From positions 163,797 through 227,796 of the forward strand of contig QANU01083749.1 in assembly GCA_003254905.1 (NCBI GenBank): a stretch of 64,000 nucleotides of DNA, given 5' to 3'. The stretch comes from Nissolia schottii. Its lineage: Eukaryota > Streptophyta > Magnoliopsida > Fabales > Fabaceae. Below the pieces are notes generated by a model that was not told the DNA's origin, searched no databases, and saw only the letters and a list, made by a program, of their open reading frames with translations. This document shows positions 12,301-22,981 of this stretch, in pieces (position 1 is the first letter of the stretch; each line of letters begins with the position of its first letter). Position numbers and translations under genes: made by a program.

Positions 12301-15300
12301 GCAATAACAGCCGACCTACGGAAGAAAGTAATGAATGATCTTATGGAGGGTTTGAAGGATCACAACTGGTTTACTGGGTTTGACATTGCTGATGAACCAC
12401 CAATGAGATTTTCATTGGAACAGTGGATCAAACTAGCCAAGGAGGTCCAGGCAACAGTTTTTATTGCAGGTATTAAAAACTATATGTTTTCTGTTCTTCT
12501 CGTGTTATATTTGATCTTGTTAAGAAGATCTGTTGTCATCTTACATCCTTGATCTTTTTCCCTTCATCTTAATGATATTCTTTTATCCGAAAAAACTGTG
12601 TTTTCTAGTGATTAATATTTTAACCTTGATTTCTTGGTTAATACATGATATTTTATCCAAAAAAACTGTTTTTTCTAGTGATTAATATTTTAACCTTGAT
12701 TTCTTGGTTAATACATGATAAAAGGTTTTGATATTCACTATTTATATATTATTTGGGATGCGTTATTAGCTGTCAGTGTCAAAATGGAGCGTGCTTCACA
12801 TCTCAACAAAAATTGTATTTGGTGGTTATAAACTAGATTGGTTATAGATAATCACAGTTTACTTTTTGTTTCCATAAGTAGATCCAGAAATGTTTTAGGG
12901 GGAAAAATGGTTAGCTACGGCTGTATGGTATAAAGACAATATTATCCATCATCATAATCTGTTTAAAATTGAAAGGCTAACACTGTTCGTTCAAATAGTG
13001 ATATGACCAGAATAGGATACATTCTTTTGACACTTTTCTAACACTTTAAATTTGATGTTCAACTTTCAAAATGAATTAAGGTTTATGAACTTTTTGTGTA
13101 TGTTTTTCCAAGTTTTATCATTTGTTACTTATAGTTCATGGAGGCATTGGAGAAGATGGCACACTTCAATCATTGTTGGATGCTGAAGGAGTTCCTTACA
13201 CAGGTTTGTTTATAATAGGTAGTTAATATATGTGACTATTTGCTATAGTGGTATTTGATACTTAGGTTCAATTTTCTGCTGTCATCTTTTGTTGAAGGTC
13301 CTGGTGCAATTGCATCAAAGATTTGTATGGACAAAGTTGCAACATCTGTTGCTTTACAGGATGTATGCTTCCCTAATACAAACTTGTTTTTCCTGAAAGA
13401 TGAACACTCCTCTTACATTACTTTTCCAAATTTAACGTTTCTTTGCCTGTGCATTCTAATATCTTATTATTAGCTTGCAAATTTGGGAGTTCTTACGATA
13501 AATAAGGATGTCAGGCGAAAAGATGATCTTTTAAGTAAGCCCATAAATGATATATGGCATGACCTCACCCAGAAGCTACAGTGTGAAACATTGTGTGTCA
13601 AGCCAGCAAGGGATGGATGCTCAACTGGAGTTGCAAGATTATGGTAGATTTATTTTATTATCTCTTTTTCATGTTATCTATGATTTAAAGGTCTTGAAAT
13701 ATTGCATTATTTATCGTGATTATAGAGGAAGTTTGTTTTTCTACTTTACCTGCTCATTCTATTTTTATGCAGCTGTTCCAATGACCTTGCAGTATACGTA
13801 AAAGCTCTGGAGGACTGTCTACTAAGGATTCCTCCAAATAGCTTCTCGAAGGTATAGGATAAGGAATAAATTCATGTAACCATCAAGATCTCATTTGTTG
13901 AGTAATGAAGATTGAAGTTTAGAGGTGGAGTGAATACTCCAATACTGTCCAGGGAGAGTGGCTGAGAAAAATAAGGGGGGCGGGGAGAGAAAAGGTTTGC
14001 TGAAAAGATTTTCAAAACGAGCTATGTTTTGAGTAATTTCATAACATAAAAATTTGTTTAATATACATCCAAACATAAATATAGCACATCCAAATGAGTT
14101 GAATATATCATTAACTTAAATCACAGTACAATCAATACTTTCCTAATTAGTCAATATCATTCATTTCTGCCTTCTTGTTCTCTGATTTTCCTGGAAGATT
14201 ATCTCTAGAAGTATTTACACTGAAACTCTGGTAAATTTGCATTCACCTGGTGTAACAGTTATTTCATTTGGCACTGTACATGGGCTCTTTAACTTTTGAT
14301 TGTATGACATTTTGTCTCTTGCCTTTGATTGATGTACAGGCACACAGTATGATTGAAATGCCCAACCCTCCTCCAGAACTCTTGATCTTTGAACCTTTCA
14401 TAGAGACAGATGAAATAATTGTGACTTCCAAATTTAAGAATGAGACTGGGAACGGCCTCGTGTGGAAAGGAAACAGTAGATGGGTAGAAATAACAGTTGG
14501 TGTCATAGGAAAACGTGGATCGATGCACTCATTAAGTCCTAGTGTAACTGTCAAGGAAACTGGTGATATTTTGTCACTAGAGGAGAAGTTCCAAGGTTTG
14601 TCTCTACTGAGTTACCTAGAACTTAAATTGTAATTGTAGTCTTTAGTTTTAGATGGATTATTGGAAGTAGCATGACCTTGCAAATTTTCTTAGGTTATAG
14701 TTAAAAATATGCACAATTAAAGGATTTCCATTATAAATGGAAGTGGGCTAAACATAGAAACTACAGATTAATGATAGAGATTAATGGCCAAAAGAAGCGG
14801 ATGGAGGTTAATGGTCTGCATGAAAACATGGTCCTTGATAGGGCACTATGGCGTCGCTTGATTTATGTAGCCGACCCCATGTAGTGGGATAAGGCTCAAT
14901 TGTTGTTTATATTTTTCGTTCCTTTGTAATAGCTGCAATTGTTCACAATGGCTCATTTTTATTCCTCAACTTGTATATTCCTTGGTAGGTGGGACTGGCA
15001 TCAATCTGACTCCACCTCCCTTGTCAATTATGAGGTATGTTAATGAGATTCTACATCCCTGTTGCAAAACCCTCTTCATGGCTCATAGTTTCTTGTTTAT
15101 CATATTGAGGTCCATCACTATTCACTACATTCTTAGTGGAATTGTAATTCAATATTTGAAGATGGCATGGCCTTATGTGGTGATAAATATATCTTTAAGA
15201 TTTGATTATATACACAGTTTACTGATGGTTAGGTTCCTACAAAGTAATGAATTTAGAAAATATAATGAATATATCTAATCGGACACATATCCTATTCCCA

Positions 15301-18300
15301 GTCTTATAATTTAGACAAGTAATAAAACACTTAATTTAGGGGGGAAATAAGACATGGATAGGTTTCAAACATACAAATTTTATAAACGAAATGAATATTC
15401 TCTACAAGCTTGAAACACGTGTATGTTTTTCCTAAAGGCACATATGCACACATGTAGTTTTGTTGAGATACATTTCTTGGTAATATATACCCTTCATATT
15501 TTGTACTTAAAGATGATGCTATTGTCATTTTTGTCCTTGTAACTGTTCAATATTCAATGCAAAGAAAATTTGTTATGGAATGCAGAGTTCCTGATTTGTG
15601 TTTAGGTGGATACGTGTGATCTTCCATCATGTTATGATTTACTGAAATACTATTATTTGTAGAAATAGTATGACAGATTATTGTTTCCTCACAATGCAAT
15701 GATGTTATATTGCCCTGGTAACATTTCCAGTGTGCCACTAAAAAGGTGGCACTTTGGATGTACACCTTAAACAACTTGTAACAAGGTTTTCTTTTAGGTT
15801 TTTTTTAATCTGTAGTGCAAAAATACTAATTTAACCTTACTTGTAACTCAAATTTTCCTTTTCTACCATGAGCTAAAAATAGTGGACTCTAATCTATTCG
15901 GTATGCCTTAGTAATTGGATCCCTCCGCTGATGACTTGTACAATTAATAAAACAGAGAGATCGTCCCCACCACAATAAATTAGGGGCCCGCCCTTGATCC
16001 CAACCTTGATCAATGATCTCTTTAGCTGTTTCAGCATGGCACTGTGTGTGGAAGAAGCCAAACTTTGTACTCCCTACACACATGGTCCCAACCCCCCTCC
16101 TCCCTTGTGGAAACAATAGCAATACAAATTCTGCTTCTGTTTCTAGAAAACAATGCTATTGCTACCCAAGAACAATAATAAATTAATTTATAGTAAGTTC
16201 CTTTTCTTTATTTCTATATTTTTTTTATTCTAAAAAAAAAAAAAAAAGAGGGAAGAATTAGGGGCAAGGTCTTGTTGGTGGTGGTGCTTCTCATCATTGG
16301 CTCAAGGTCCAACTCCACCAAGGGGCGGTGGTACACCTCAAGATTGTCGTGGCCAGAGTTGGACCTCTGCCTGCCGGATGAGAGAGAGTGGGGAGGGAGA
16401 GAGAGGAGGCCTCATTTGTAATTTTGTTTTTCTATTTATTATTTAATTTTTTTAAGTGAGAAATAAGTGCACCAGGTTACCTGATGCCTCACCCATGTTC
16501 TTGTTCCACTGGTTTATATCCTAATAAATCTTTAGAACTATATGACTTAAGAATAGATGGCGCATATTGGGCGTATGGTGGAAACTAGCTGTACATCCAA
16601 AGTGCCACATTTTTAGTGACACACGGGAAACGTTACCTATTGGCCTACTTATTTCTTATTCAATTTTCTATTGAAGTGATTTTGAATGATATTTAACTTC
16701 TTATCTGTCACAGTGCGAAAGCTTTGGAGACATGTAAACAGAATATTGAACTTATTGCCAACACCCTACAATTACAAGGATTTTCGCGCATTGATGCATT
16801 TGTCAATGTTGACAGTGGAGAGGTTAGTTGATTTTACGTTTGACATGTTTTCTCCCTTCTCTTTCTCCCGATTGATTTATGGGTTGTCTCTGAATTTGGG
16901 ATTTTGCTATTTATTTAACTTGAGGCGGTGAGACCTATCACCTATGCCATTCTTTTCTGAATAGCTAGAAAACGGGGAGGTGGAAAATTTGAAATGACAA
17001 AAATTGCTTCACACATGCTTGGTGCACAAAAATATATGGGAAGGTTGAAACTTTAGAAGTGTTACTCATTAATACTCCACCCTACAAATTTTGACCCATC
17101 GTATCACATGAACTAAAAGTGAGACGAAAGTGAGCTGGAAAATAAAAAATAAAAAATAAAAAAATATCCAACTCCATCTTCACTCTTTTTCTTATTTCTC
17201 TCCAAGCAAGCATAGCCTACTCTGCTAAAATTGAAGCACATTCAATGTTCGCCCTGTTTGTCCATGTTATACCCACCTTTTGCACTGTTGATCGCATTTT
17301 GAAGTTGATCCAATGGTCATAAATCATAGCAATAATTTAAGATGAAAATATATGAAATTGGAGCATATATAGTTTAACAGGGAACAAATTTTAATTGTGT
17401 GAAAAAACTACTTTATCCTCATTCTATAGTCAAATTTTCTTCTTCGTGCCTCCCACCATTTCTGCTCACCACCAACCATTCCGCTGCTGCTACCCACCAC
17501 CCCGCCACCACCCATAAAAGAACATAAATAAATCTCATAACACCAATACATGAGGGGCACATTCAATGTTCTTCTTTAGACGATGTACATTGGAAATGTG
17601 ACCCAGCCGTAGTGATATCCATCATCTGACTTTTTTCCACCTACCCAAACAGGCATAGGCTTAGTGATATCCATAATGTGATTCGATGTATTTCAAGCTT
17701 CTTAGAATGCCTTGAAAATAAACTGCTGATATATTGTCTGAACTTTACATACTTGGACTACCGTGTTAACTTCATTAATATTCCTATAATAGACCTCAGC
17801 TGTTGTATCATTTTTGTTTTTCTAATATATGCTGATAATATATCGTTGTTCAAATACGTTGTAGTTTGTTTTGAGAGTCTATTCTCTAGAGAATGTCATC
17901 GTAATTGATAAAAGAAAACAACACTTGTCATCTCATAAAAGGAATTGTGCTTCAATGACTTATCCTCATCTAACTCCTCAACAACGTCAAATATTTGTAG
18001 GTTTTGATTATAGAGGTAAATACTGTTCCTGGAATGACTCCGTCCACTGTTCTGATTCATCAGGTAAAACTCCTGCGATGTTGGAATTCCTCTATCTTTC
18101 TCAGTCTTTTCAAGTTCATATTCTATTCTCTGACTATGCACTTAAAAAAGGTGTGTTTTTGTCACATAAAAGATGAATTTGGGCATTATACTACAGAAGT
18201 TAGCTTATTGTCAAAGCTCACATGAACTTGATGGAGACGGAAATGAAACCTTACTGCGATCCAAAAAAATAAGATACAAATTAGGATCTATATAAATATG

Positions 18301-18465
18301 TAAAGCATCTTTACTCAAATAATAAAACACTAACCATAAGGATGTCTTCTCATTCTAACTGTTAATATCTACGTTATGTATCAGGCACTAGCAGAACAAC
18401 CACCATTGTATCCTCACCACTTCTTCCGTACCCTTCTTGATTTGGCATCTGAAAGGTCCATATAA
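3884..18465 (+). CDS. Plastid-type tandem D-alanine--D-alanine ligase, 24 exons, 960 aa
   Basis: ATP-grasp enzyme that joins two D-Ala. In plants the family is a fusion of two Ddl units, linked in moss to the plastid peptidoglycan wall. Exons with GT-AG borders and continuous frame: 3884-4222, 5281-5352, 6035-6078, 6673-6784, 6871-6942, 7407-7469, 7734-7811, 7909-8001, 8189-8308, 8709-8795, 8934-9143, 9252-9299, 9713-9967, 10683-10789, 12225-12469, 13135-13203, 13298-13362, 13474-13643, 13773-13851, 14340-14595, 14989-15034, 16714-16822, 18001-18063, 18385-18465 (2883 nt). The Ser-rich N-terminus (1-60) resembles a transit peptide. Unit 1 (about 84-440): CGGPSAERGIS at 91, FPVIHGKFGEDGG, AFDK, VKPTRGGSSIGV, RIDGWF, DINLISGM at 427. 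Unit 2 (about 500-960): IFGGDTSERQVS, AVHGGIGEDG, CMDK, VKPARDGCSTGV, RIDAF, EVNTVPGM at 918. Unit 2 keeps the canonical Glu and Pro of the last motif; unit 1 has Asp and Ser. The frame appears intact. Splice sites are read by eye and have no transcript support. Confidence 0.93.
6274..6332. repeat. (TG)n microsatellite in Ddl intron 3
   Basis: About 29 uninterrupted TG units, likely polymorphic in length. It directly precedes the inverted-repeat element at 6340. Confidence 0.9.
6340..6542. mobile_element. MITE-like inverted-repeat element in Ddl intron 3
   Basis: The first 26 bases (gcatatcacatgagaggagt...) are the exact reverse complement of the last 26 (...cctctcatgtgatatgc), with a non-coding 150-bp centre. 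A short palindrome-flanked, non-coding unit inside an intron is typical of a MITE. Flanks are TG/TA microsatellites, so a target duplication cannot be read and the superfamily is open. Confidence 0.65.
10057..10225. mobile_element. 169-bp Mutator-type MITE in Ddl intron 13
   Basis: Near-perfect terminal inverted repeats of about 66 bp begin ggatcaagatcctctacttt at one end and end in the complement, ...agaggatcttgatcc. Each arm contains its own smaller palindrome around cctctacttttca. The element is flanked by exact 9-bp direct repeats, gtaattatg at 10048-10056 and 10226-10234. Long inverted repeats with a 9-bp target duplication are the signature of the Mutator superfamily. There is no coding capacity. 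Confidence 0.85.
10975..11600. repeat. Cluster of AAATCGGATT / AATCCGATTT palindromic motifs in intron 14
   Basis: Variants of aaatcggatt and its complement aatccgattt recur at about 11027, 11041, 11127, 11142, 11380, 11458, 11476, 11510 and 11538, often as short inverted pairs about 10 bases apart. Between them lie an A-run and a stretch with TATA-like tatttatag (about 11333). This looks like a repetitive element of a family I cannot name. Confidence 0.5.
11816..11840. repeat. (GA)n microsatellite in intron 14
   Basis: About 12 GA units. Confidence 0.8.
12574..12716. repeat. Two tandem ~70-bp copies in intron 15
   Basis: A unit beginning gatattcttttatcc and ending cttggttaatacat is followed at once by a second copy. 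They differ by a few substitutions and a 3-base deletion near the start, so this is a recent local duplication. Confidence 0.8.
14790..14910 (+). pseudogene. Possible RTE-type LINE 3' fragment in intron 20
   Basis: The plus strand reads DRALWRRLIYVADPM, then a stop, then WDKAQLLL. This resembles the C-terminal tail that I associate with plant RTE-type non-LTR retrotransposons. It is short, interrupted by a stop, and has no reverse transcriptase domain nearby. Assignment is from memory of the family and weak. Confidence 0.3.
15717..16637. mobile_element. 921-bp non-autonomous Mutator-like element in Ddl intron 21
   Basis: About 47 bp at 15717 (ggtaacatttccagtgtgcc...) are repeated inverted at the far end (...gggaaacgttacc at 16637) with roughly 85-90% identity; both carry the core gtggcactttggatgtaca. 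Flanks are tattgccct (15708-15716) and tattggcct (16638-16646), a 9-bp target duplication with one mismatch. The inside includes an A-run and GA-rich tract but no transposase. The mismatches suggest an older insertion than the MITE at 10057. Confidence 0.75.
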
Positions 18466-18673
18466 TTTGTTTAAATGATTGTTTCCATTGTTTTAATCAA
18501 GTGCTGCTGTTATTGGAAGTTATTTTGTAGCAGCAGATAACATATAGATTCTTATGTGGAAGTTATTGCCCTTTATAATGTAAAACTTAAAAGTTTGTTT
18601 CATGTTTCCTTCCAAGTATTTTCTTCTTTGTTTTTCAATTATTGATTAATTGCTCAAAACATCCATAAAAGGG
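18466..18673 (+). other. 3' flank of the Ddl gene
   Basis: The sequence after the TAA stop is T/A-rich and suitable for a 3' untranslated region. No canonical AATAAA is obvious; near-matches such as ataatg occur around 18576. It ends at a repeat-like 3' end on the minus strand. Confidence 0.4.
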
Positions 18674-19110
18674 ATGAAGCTTTTATTACAAAGACGCAAT
18701 GCAAATCAAAAGCGAGCCAACAAAACTCCAACATAAAGACCTCCGCTTAATACTGCAAGGATAATGCAAGATAAAGAAACTAAACTCGCTAAGACACAAA
18801 AAAGCCAAAGAAACGCAGCCACAACCGTATGTAGGAACCACGCTATGTCTTGCTTCTCTTGTGCTCCTTTTTGTCTCTAGCATGAGTACGCTTAGATACT
18901 TCATCTTTATCCATGTCGAGGTCCACCGAGGGGTCAATCACATCATTATTATCGACATACAAATCCAGACTTTTATCAAGCTCCCACCGTTGTCTAGCTT
19001 CCAGAAAGGCGTTGTCTTAGGCCAAGTCACTAGAAACCTCAATCTCAGTATGTACGGAGCCTTGTTTATACCACCATTACCAAATGAGCCATTTCCAATC
19101 GTCCTCTAAA
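18674..19110 (-). pseudogene. Unrecognised coding-like relic with poly-A-signal-like tail
   Basis: On the minus strand, 19062-18843 reads as a hydrophilic acidic/basic peptide: GSVHTEIEVSSDLA, a stop, DNAFLEARQRWELDK..., ending KKEHKRSKT and a TAG stop. A T-rich trailer follows, reaching ttgtaataaaagc (about 18680). One in-frame stop (19017-19019) breaks it. A diverged copy of the trailer (gacgcaacgcaaac...cgagccaac) recurs at about 19392-19430, so this is probably the 3' end of a dispersed element. I do not recognise the protein. Confidence 0.35.
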
Positions 19111-20196
19111 TTGAGAAACCACTAGTAGTGGCAGGACACTAGAATATCATCCACGAATAGTCGCCAAGACCCATCCTATGCAAAAGAGGGTGGACAAAAA
19201 CGAACCTTAAACAACATCAAAAACATGTTCCAAAGGAAATTAGATTTGAGTGTGTTTTACAAATGCAATAATAGATTACGTAGTTTGTAAATTGACATTG
19301 AAGAAACCTTGTGCTTTCATCCATTTAAGGCTCTTAAAACTCTTTCTTTCATAATTGATTGAGAGCTCAAAAACATCTAAGAGGGTGGAGCGTAGACGCA
19401 ACGCAAACACAAAACGAGCCAACCGACTTAACACAAAAGAACACGTCTAGTGCTCATGAAAACAACACAAAAAGGAAAACAATACTAAAAAATGAAAACT
19501 AAGCGCTAAATAGAAAAGCAGAAAACCAAAACAACACCAAACAAGCACTACACTAAGATCCGTTTGGATAGTGTAGCTTCCGACTTATTTTAACTTTTAA
19601 CTTTTTATCGGTCAAAAGTTGTACATGGTACTTTGGATGAAACTAGGTGTATCTTTTTACTCTTCTTGTAAGAGATATTTTTATGTGAGCACATGCTTAA
19701 GAATTTTTTCTTAGACACACAAAAAATATGATAGGTTTCACATGTATATAAATATATCTTCAATAATATTTGTGGGACCCTCATTTTTGTGTAAATACCT
19801 AAGAAACAATTATTAGGTACGTGTCCACATAAGAATATCTTATCTTTTAAAGAATCATTGTGAAGTTAAAATGAGAAGCTTTTAGCTTTTTGGTAAAGCC
19901 AAATTATTAGTACCCAATTCAATTTACACAAGAAATATTATTTTCCTACTAGATGAAAGGGAAAAAAAAACTCAAATTTGTTTATGTAGATTCTCACTTT
20001 AATCAACCTCGTCCTTTAAAAAAAAAAATTAGCCAAAATCATTTCTACAAAATGCAAAAGTTAATTTCATTAGTCCCTCCATCATTTTCCTAGCGGTGAT
20101 AATTGACGCATCCAGATGCATGCAAGTTTGAAAACATTTAATTCTTCCCAAATTGATTTTAAAGGAGAGATATTGGGTATGAACATGTTACTCTAA
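19111..20196. other. Spacer with repeat debris
   Basis: Contains the second copy of the trailer near 19376-19440, poly-A tracts and A+T-rich sequence. No supported gene. Confidence 0.5.
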
Positions 20197-20409
20197 TTGA
20201 GATTCAAGTGGCATTCTTCCTTTGGAAACGCTCTTGAAGATTCACCAAAAAATGATGCTAGACGTGATCTCTTTAGCTACACAATTCAAGATCCAAGAAC
20301 TGAAGACATGATCGATTCTTTGCCTGCGATCAACACCTTGAGAATCGACCATCGAGTGATGGATCAGGTTGTGGAATGGTGCCTCGAACAAATCCTAGTT
20401 TGTTCTTGA
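20197..20409 (+). pseudogene. Short coding-like segment of unknown origin
   Basis: A 70-codon open frame with balanced composition (…DARRDLFSYTIQDPRTEDMID…MDQVVEWCLEQI) stands out from the A+T-rich surroundings. No start context, splice partner or family is recognised. It lies just beyond the Helitron relic, so a captured or retrotransposed fragment is possible, but that is a guess. Confidence 0.25.
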
Positions 20410-20729
20410 CATTTGAGGGCCATGAGGGGAACTAGAAGCCGAAGATGCCGCTGAAGCGAAGAACTGAGCAGGGAAAGATGTGCGGAAGAATGAAGACTAA
20501 TTTACGGTGCAGAAATCAGATGGAGAATGTTCAGTCAGTTACTTTGTATTGAATGAAATGAATTGTTTATATGCAGTCATCAACAACTAACTTCTAACGG
20601 TAGTTGTAACTAACCAAGGCAAGGTTAACTTATCTGAAATAACTACCCCAATTAAAGTAATAAGTTTCTTTTCTTACATTCAGATCCATTTTCTTCCCGT
20701 TTGTTTTTCTTCCCTCTTTTTTCAACCCA

Positions 20730-21713
20730 TACATGGAGAGTCACTTCTAACTATTCCGCATGGACCATGCAGCATAAAGTTCTTGACTGCATTGTAGTAA
20801 GTTGAATCTTTGTTTTTCTCTGGAATCTCAGCAGATATAATGCTATCAATATCTTCTGCTGCAGGGAACTTGTCTTCTTATGCAAGAAAGATCAAAATGT
20901 GTGCATGTAGAATATATTACATTATGATCAGATTCAGTACTCGTCTAAAAACTTTTAATTATATGAAATTAAATAACACTAAATAATAATAAACGTGACG
21001 TCTTTGACTTTTCCAAAAATATGATTTGCACGAATATTCTTTACCATCTTATCAAGCTTTGTTTTAAAAACTCGTGTCACATTGTCAGGTCGATCATTGA
21101 CTCTTATATCCCTTGTCTTAACAAATCGTTCAATCTAAGGCCATTTTGGATTGCAAGTGAAAGTGATAAAAAGATCAGGATAGTCAATTGCTATGCATAT
21201 AACCATTGCATCCTGATATTTTTGAATCATATGTCGAGCACCTCCTGTGAACGATGATGGTAGAACTATTCGTTCACCAACTGTTGATGGATTTGTTTCC
21301 CCGTTCAAAACAACTTCACATAACCCTTTGTACATTTCACACCTGAGTTTTTTCTGATTCTTTCTAACCCATCATAATGTGGAGGCTTCAATCATTGTGT
21401 GACCATCCACTAATTAAGAATTGTTGAAATAATCTCTTAGCGAACATAGCAGGCTATCCTTCTGCAAGCCTTTCTTGTACTCTGTAGGAAAAAAAAATCC
21501 TTCATAGTAACATGTTTCCTACCATTTTCACTAAGTGGCTGTTTTTTTTCAACGGTATACCCTCACGGAATTCATCCTCACCATAAGGAAAAAGAATTGG
21601 ATATTGTTGACCAAGAATGATGGATTTAGTTCGGTAATCCTTTCAAGTGTTCTAGATTGACTTTCAAGAACAATATATCTATCATCTCTTGGCACCTCAA
21701 AATTGACAAACAC
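20730..21713 (-). pseudogene. Helitron Rep/helicase (Helitron-like N domain) relic
   Basis: Pieces of the plant Helitron protein can be read in order on the minus strand: FEVPRDDRYIVLESQSRTL and ELNPSF (about 21713-21620), LFQQFL (about 21440), then ETNPSTVGERIVLPSSFTGG…YPDLFITFTCNPKWP (21300-21135), DRPDNVTRVFKTKLDKMVK (about 21095-21035), and EDKFPAAEDIDSIISAEIP…YYNAVKNFMLHGPCG (about 20880-20740). The conserved SSFTGG and FTCNPKWP blocks make the family clear. Frameshifts, stops and an A+T insertion near 20930-20990 show it is dead. Rolling-circle nuclease and helicase motifs are not intact, and I could not find CTRR or TC termini. Confidence 0.8.
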
Positions 21714-21770
21714 TCACACAGAGAAACAAACATTATAAAATAAAGAAATAAACATTGTCACCAAACATTT

Positions 21771-21955
21771 ATACGTGCACGAACACATGTGTATTTAATA
21801 TTGTTCATTTATGTGTTTGATTATTTGATTTTATGCGTGCACAAACACGTGTGTATTTAATATTGTTCATTTATGTGTTTGATTATCTGATTTTATGCAT
21901 GCACAAACACGTGCATTTAATATTACTTATTTATGTGTTTAATGATATTTATTTT
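21771..21955. repeat. Three tandem copies of a 62-bp unit
   Basis: The core cgtgcac starts at 21774 and 21836, with catgcac at 21898, an exact 62-base period. The unit includes acaaacacgtgtgtatttaa and ttcatttatgtgtttgat. There is no spacer, so it is a minisatellite. Confidence 0.85.
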
Positions 21956-22384
21956 TCTACTTTATGATATTTATTTCTTTACGTAGTATATACTATGTGT
22001 CAATTTTTGTAGTATACACCGTAACCGAATACATTATTGCAATTCATCATGAAGATAAGTGAAGCGCTAACTATTAATTCCTGAAATAAAGGGTCGTCCT
22101 TATATCAGGCAACTTGTTGATTATTGTCTATTGATTGAGGACTTGTCCTTTTCTCACTGACAAATTCAACTATGCATTTTTCACAAAACATCTTTTCTCT
22201 TCTTAGCGTTTGCCAAGAAGTACAAACTCAATCACCAATTGCTTTATAATTGCTTGGCTTTCAAAAATGGATCGTCCTATTTATCTTAGTAGAAAAGATT
22301 AGAACATATATCTCCTCTCTAATGAGGAAATTGGAAGCATAAGAACAATTTAATGGTTCTTTATCTGCAGATTGATTTTCTGTT

Positions 22385-22573
22385 TCATAAGAAAAAAGTT
22401 ATATGACTAGGTAACTCTGATTTCCCTTTCTTATTGTCATTTCTATTTTGAGGGTTCTTCTCTTCCAAAGCCAATATACAAGAAGAAGAAGCAACAAATA
22501 GAAAGAAACAAAGCATTAAGGATATAAAATGCACCACATATGCTATATTATATGGTCCTTTAACCTGTTTCAT
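22385..22573 (-). CDS. Small open frame with signal-peptide-like N-terminus (doubtful)
   Basis: 62 codons: a hydrophobic stretch VVHFISLMLCFFLFVASSSC (about residues 13-32), then a charged tail EEKNPQNRNDNKKGK. The layout resembles a small secreted peptide precursor, but I recognise no peptide-hormone motif, and hydrophobic frames arise easily in A+T-rich DNA. It could also be an exon of something larger. Confidence 0.2.
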   Translation of the reverse strand: MKQVKGPYNIAYVVHFISLMLCFFLFVASSSCILALEEKNPQNRNDNKKGKSELPSHITFFL

Positions 22574-22981
22574 TCTTCTTTCAAGTTTTTTTTTTCCTGG
22601 CCCTCTTATTTATCTTATTCCCTTCTCGTTTGATAATCATTTTATTGAACATTTGACCAGTTCACAAGCCATATATTTATCATTGCTGTTGAGTTTAACA
22701 TGTTTACACACCAAAATTACATTCATATCACTTATTATACATATATAATAATGTTCTTAGTTGCCAATTGACCACAAACCATGAGGAGAGACATTCCTCC
22801 ATGGATACAATTCTAACATCTCAGATTCGGTTACACTCACAATAAAAATGAGTCTCACAAACTTCATCAATGATACACTCAATCACTTTTAGGCCTCGTG
22901 CGCAAAATTTATTGTGAGTGTACCTAAATATGAGGTGTTAAAATTGTAATTGCACACGAATTTTCCAACCATGGGTTGTGG

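Noticed and set aside
15889..16122. 77-codon minus-strand frame
   Set aside because: It lies wholly within the Mutator-like element and the Ddl intron, with no recognised family.
18890..19140. LFVDDILV-like string suggesting a reverse transcriptase
   Set aside because: It occurs in one minus-strand frame only, with no surrounding RT motifs; coincidence.
21771..21955. CRISPR-like regular repeat
   Set aside because: The copies are contiguous with no unique spacers, in plant DNA; it is a minisatellite.
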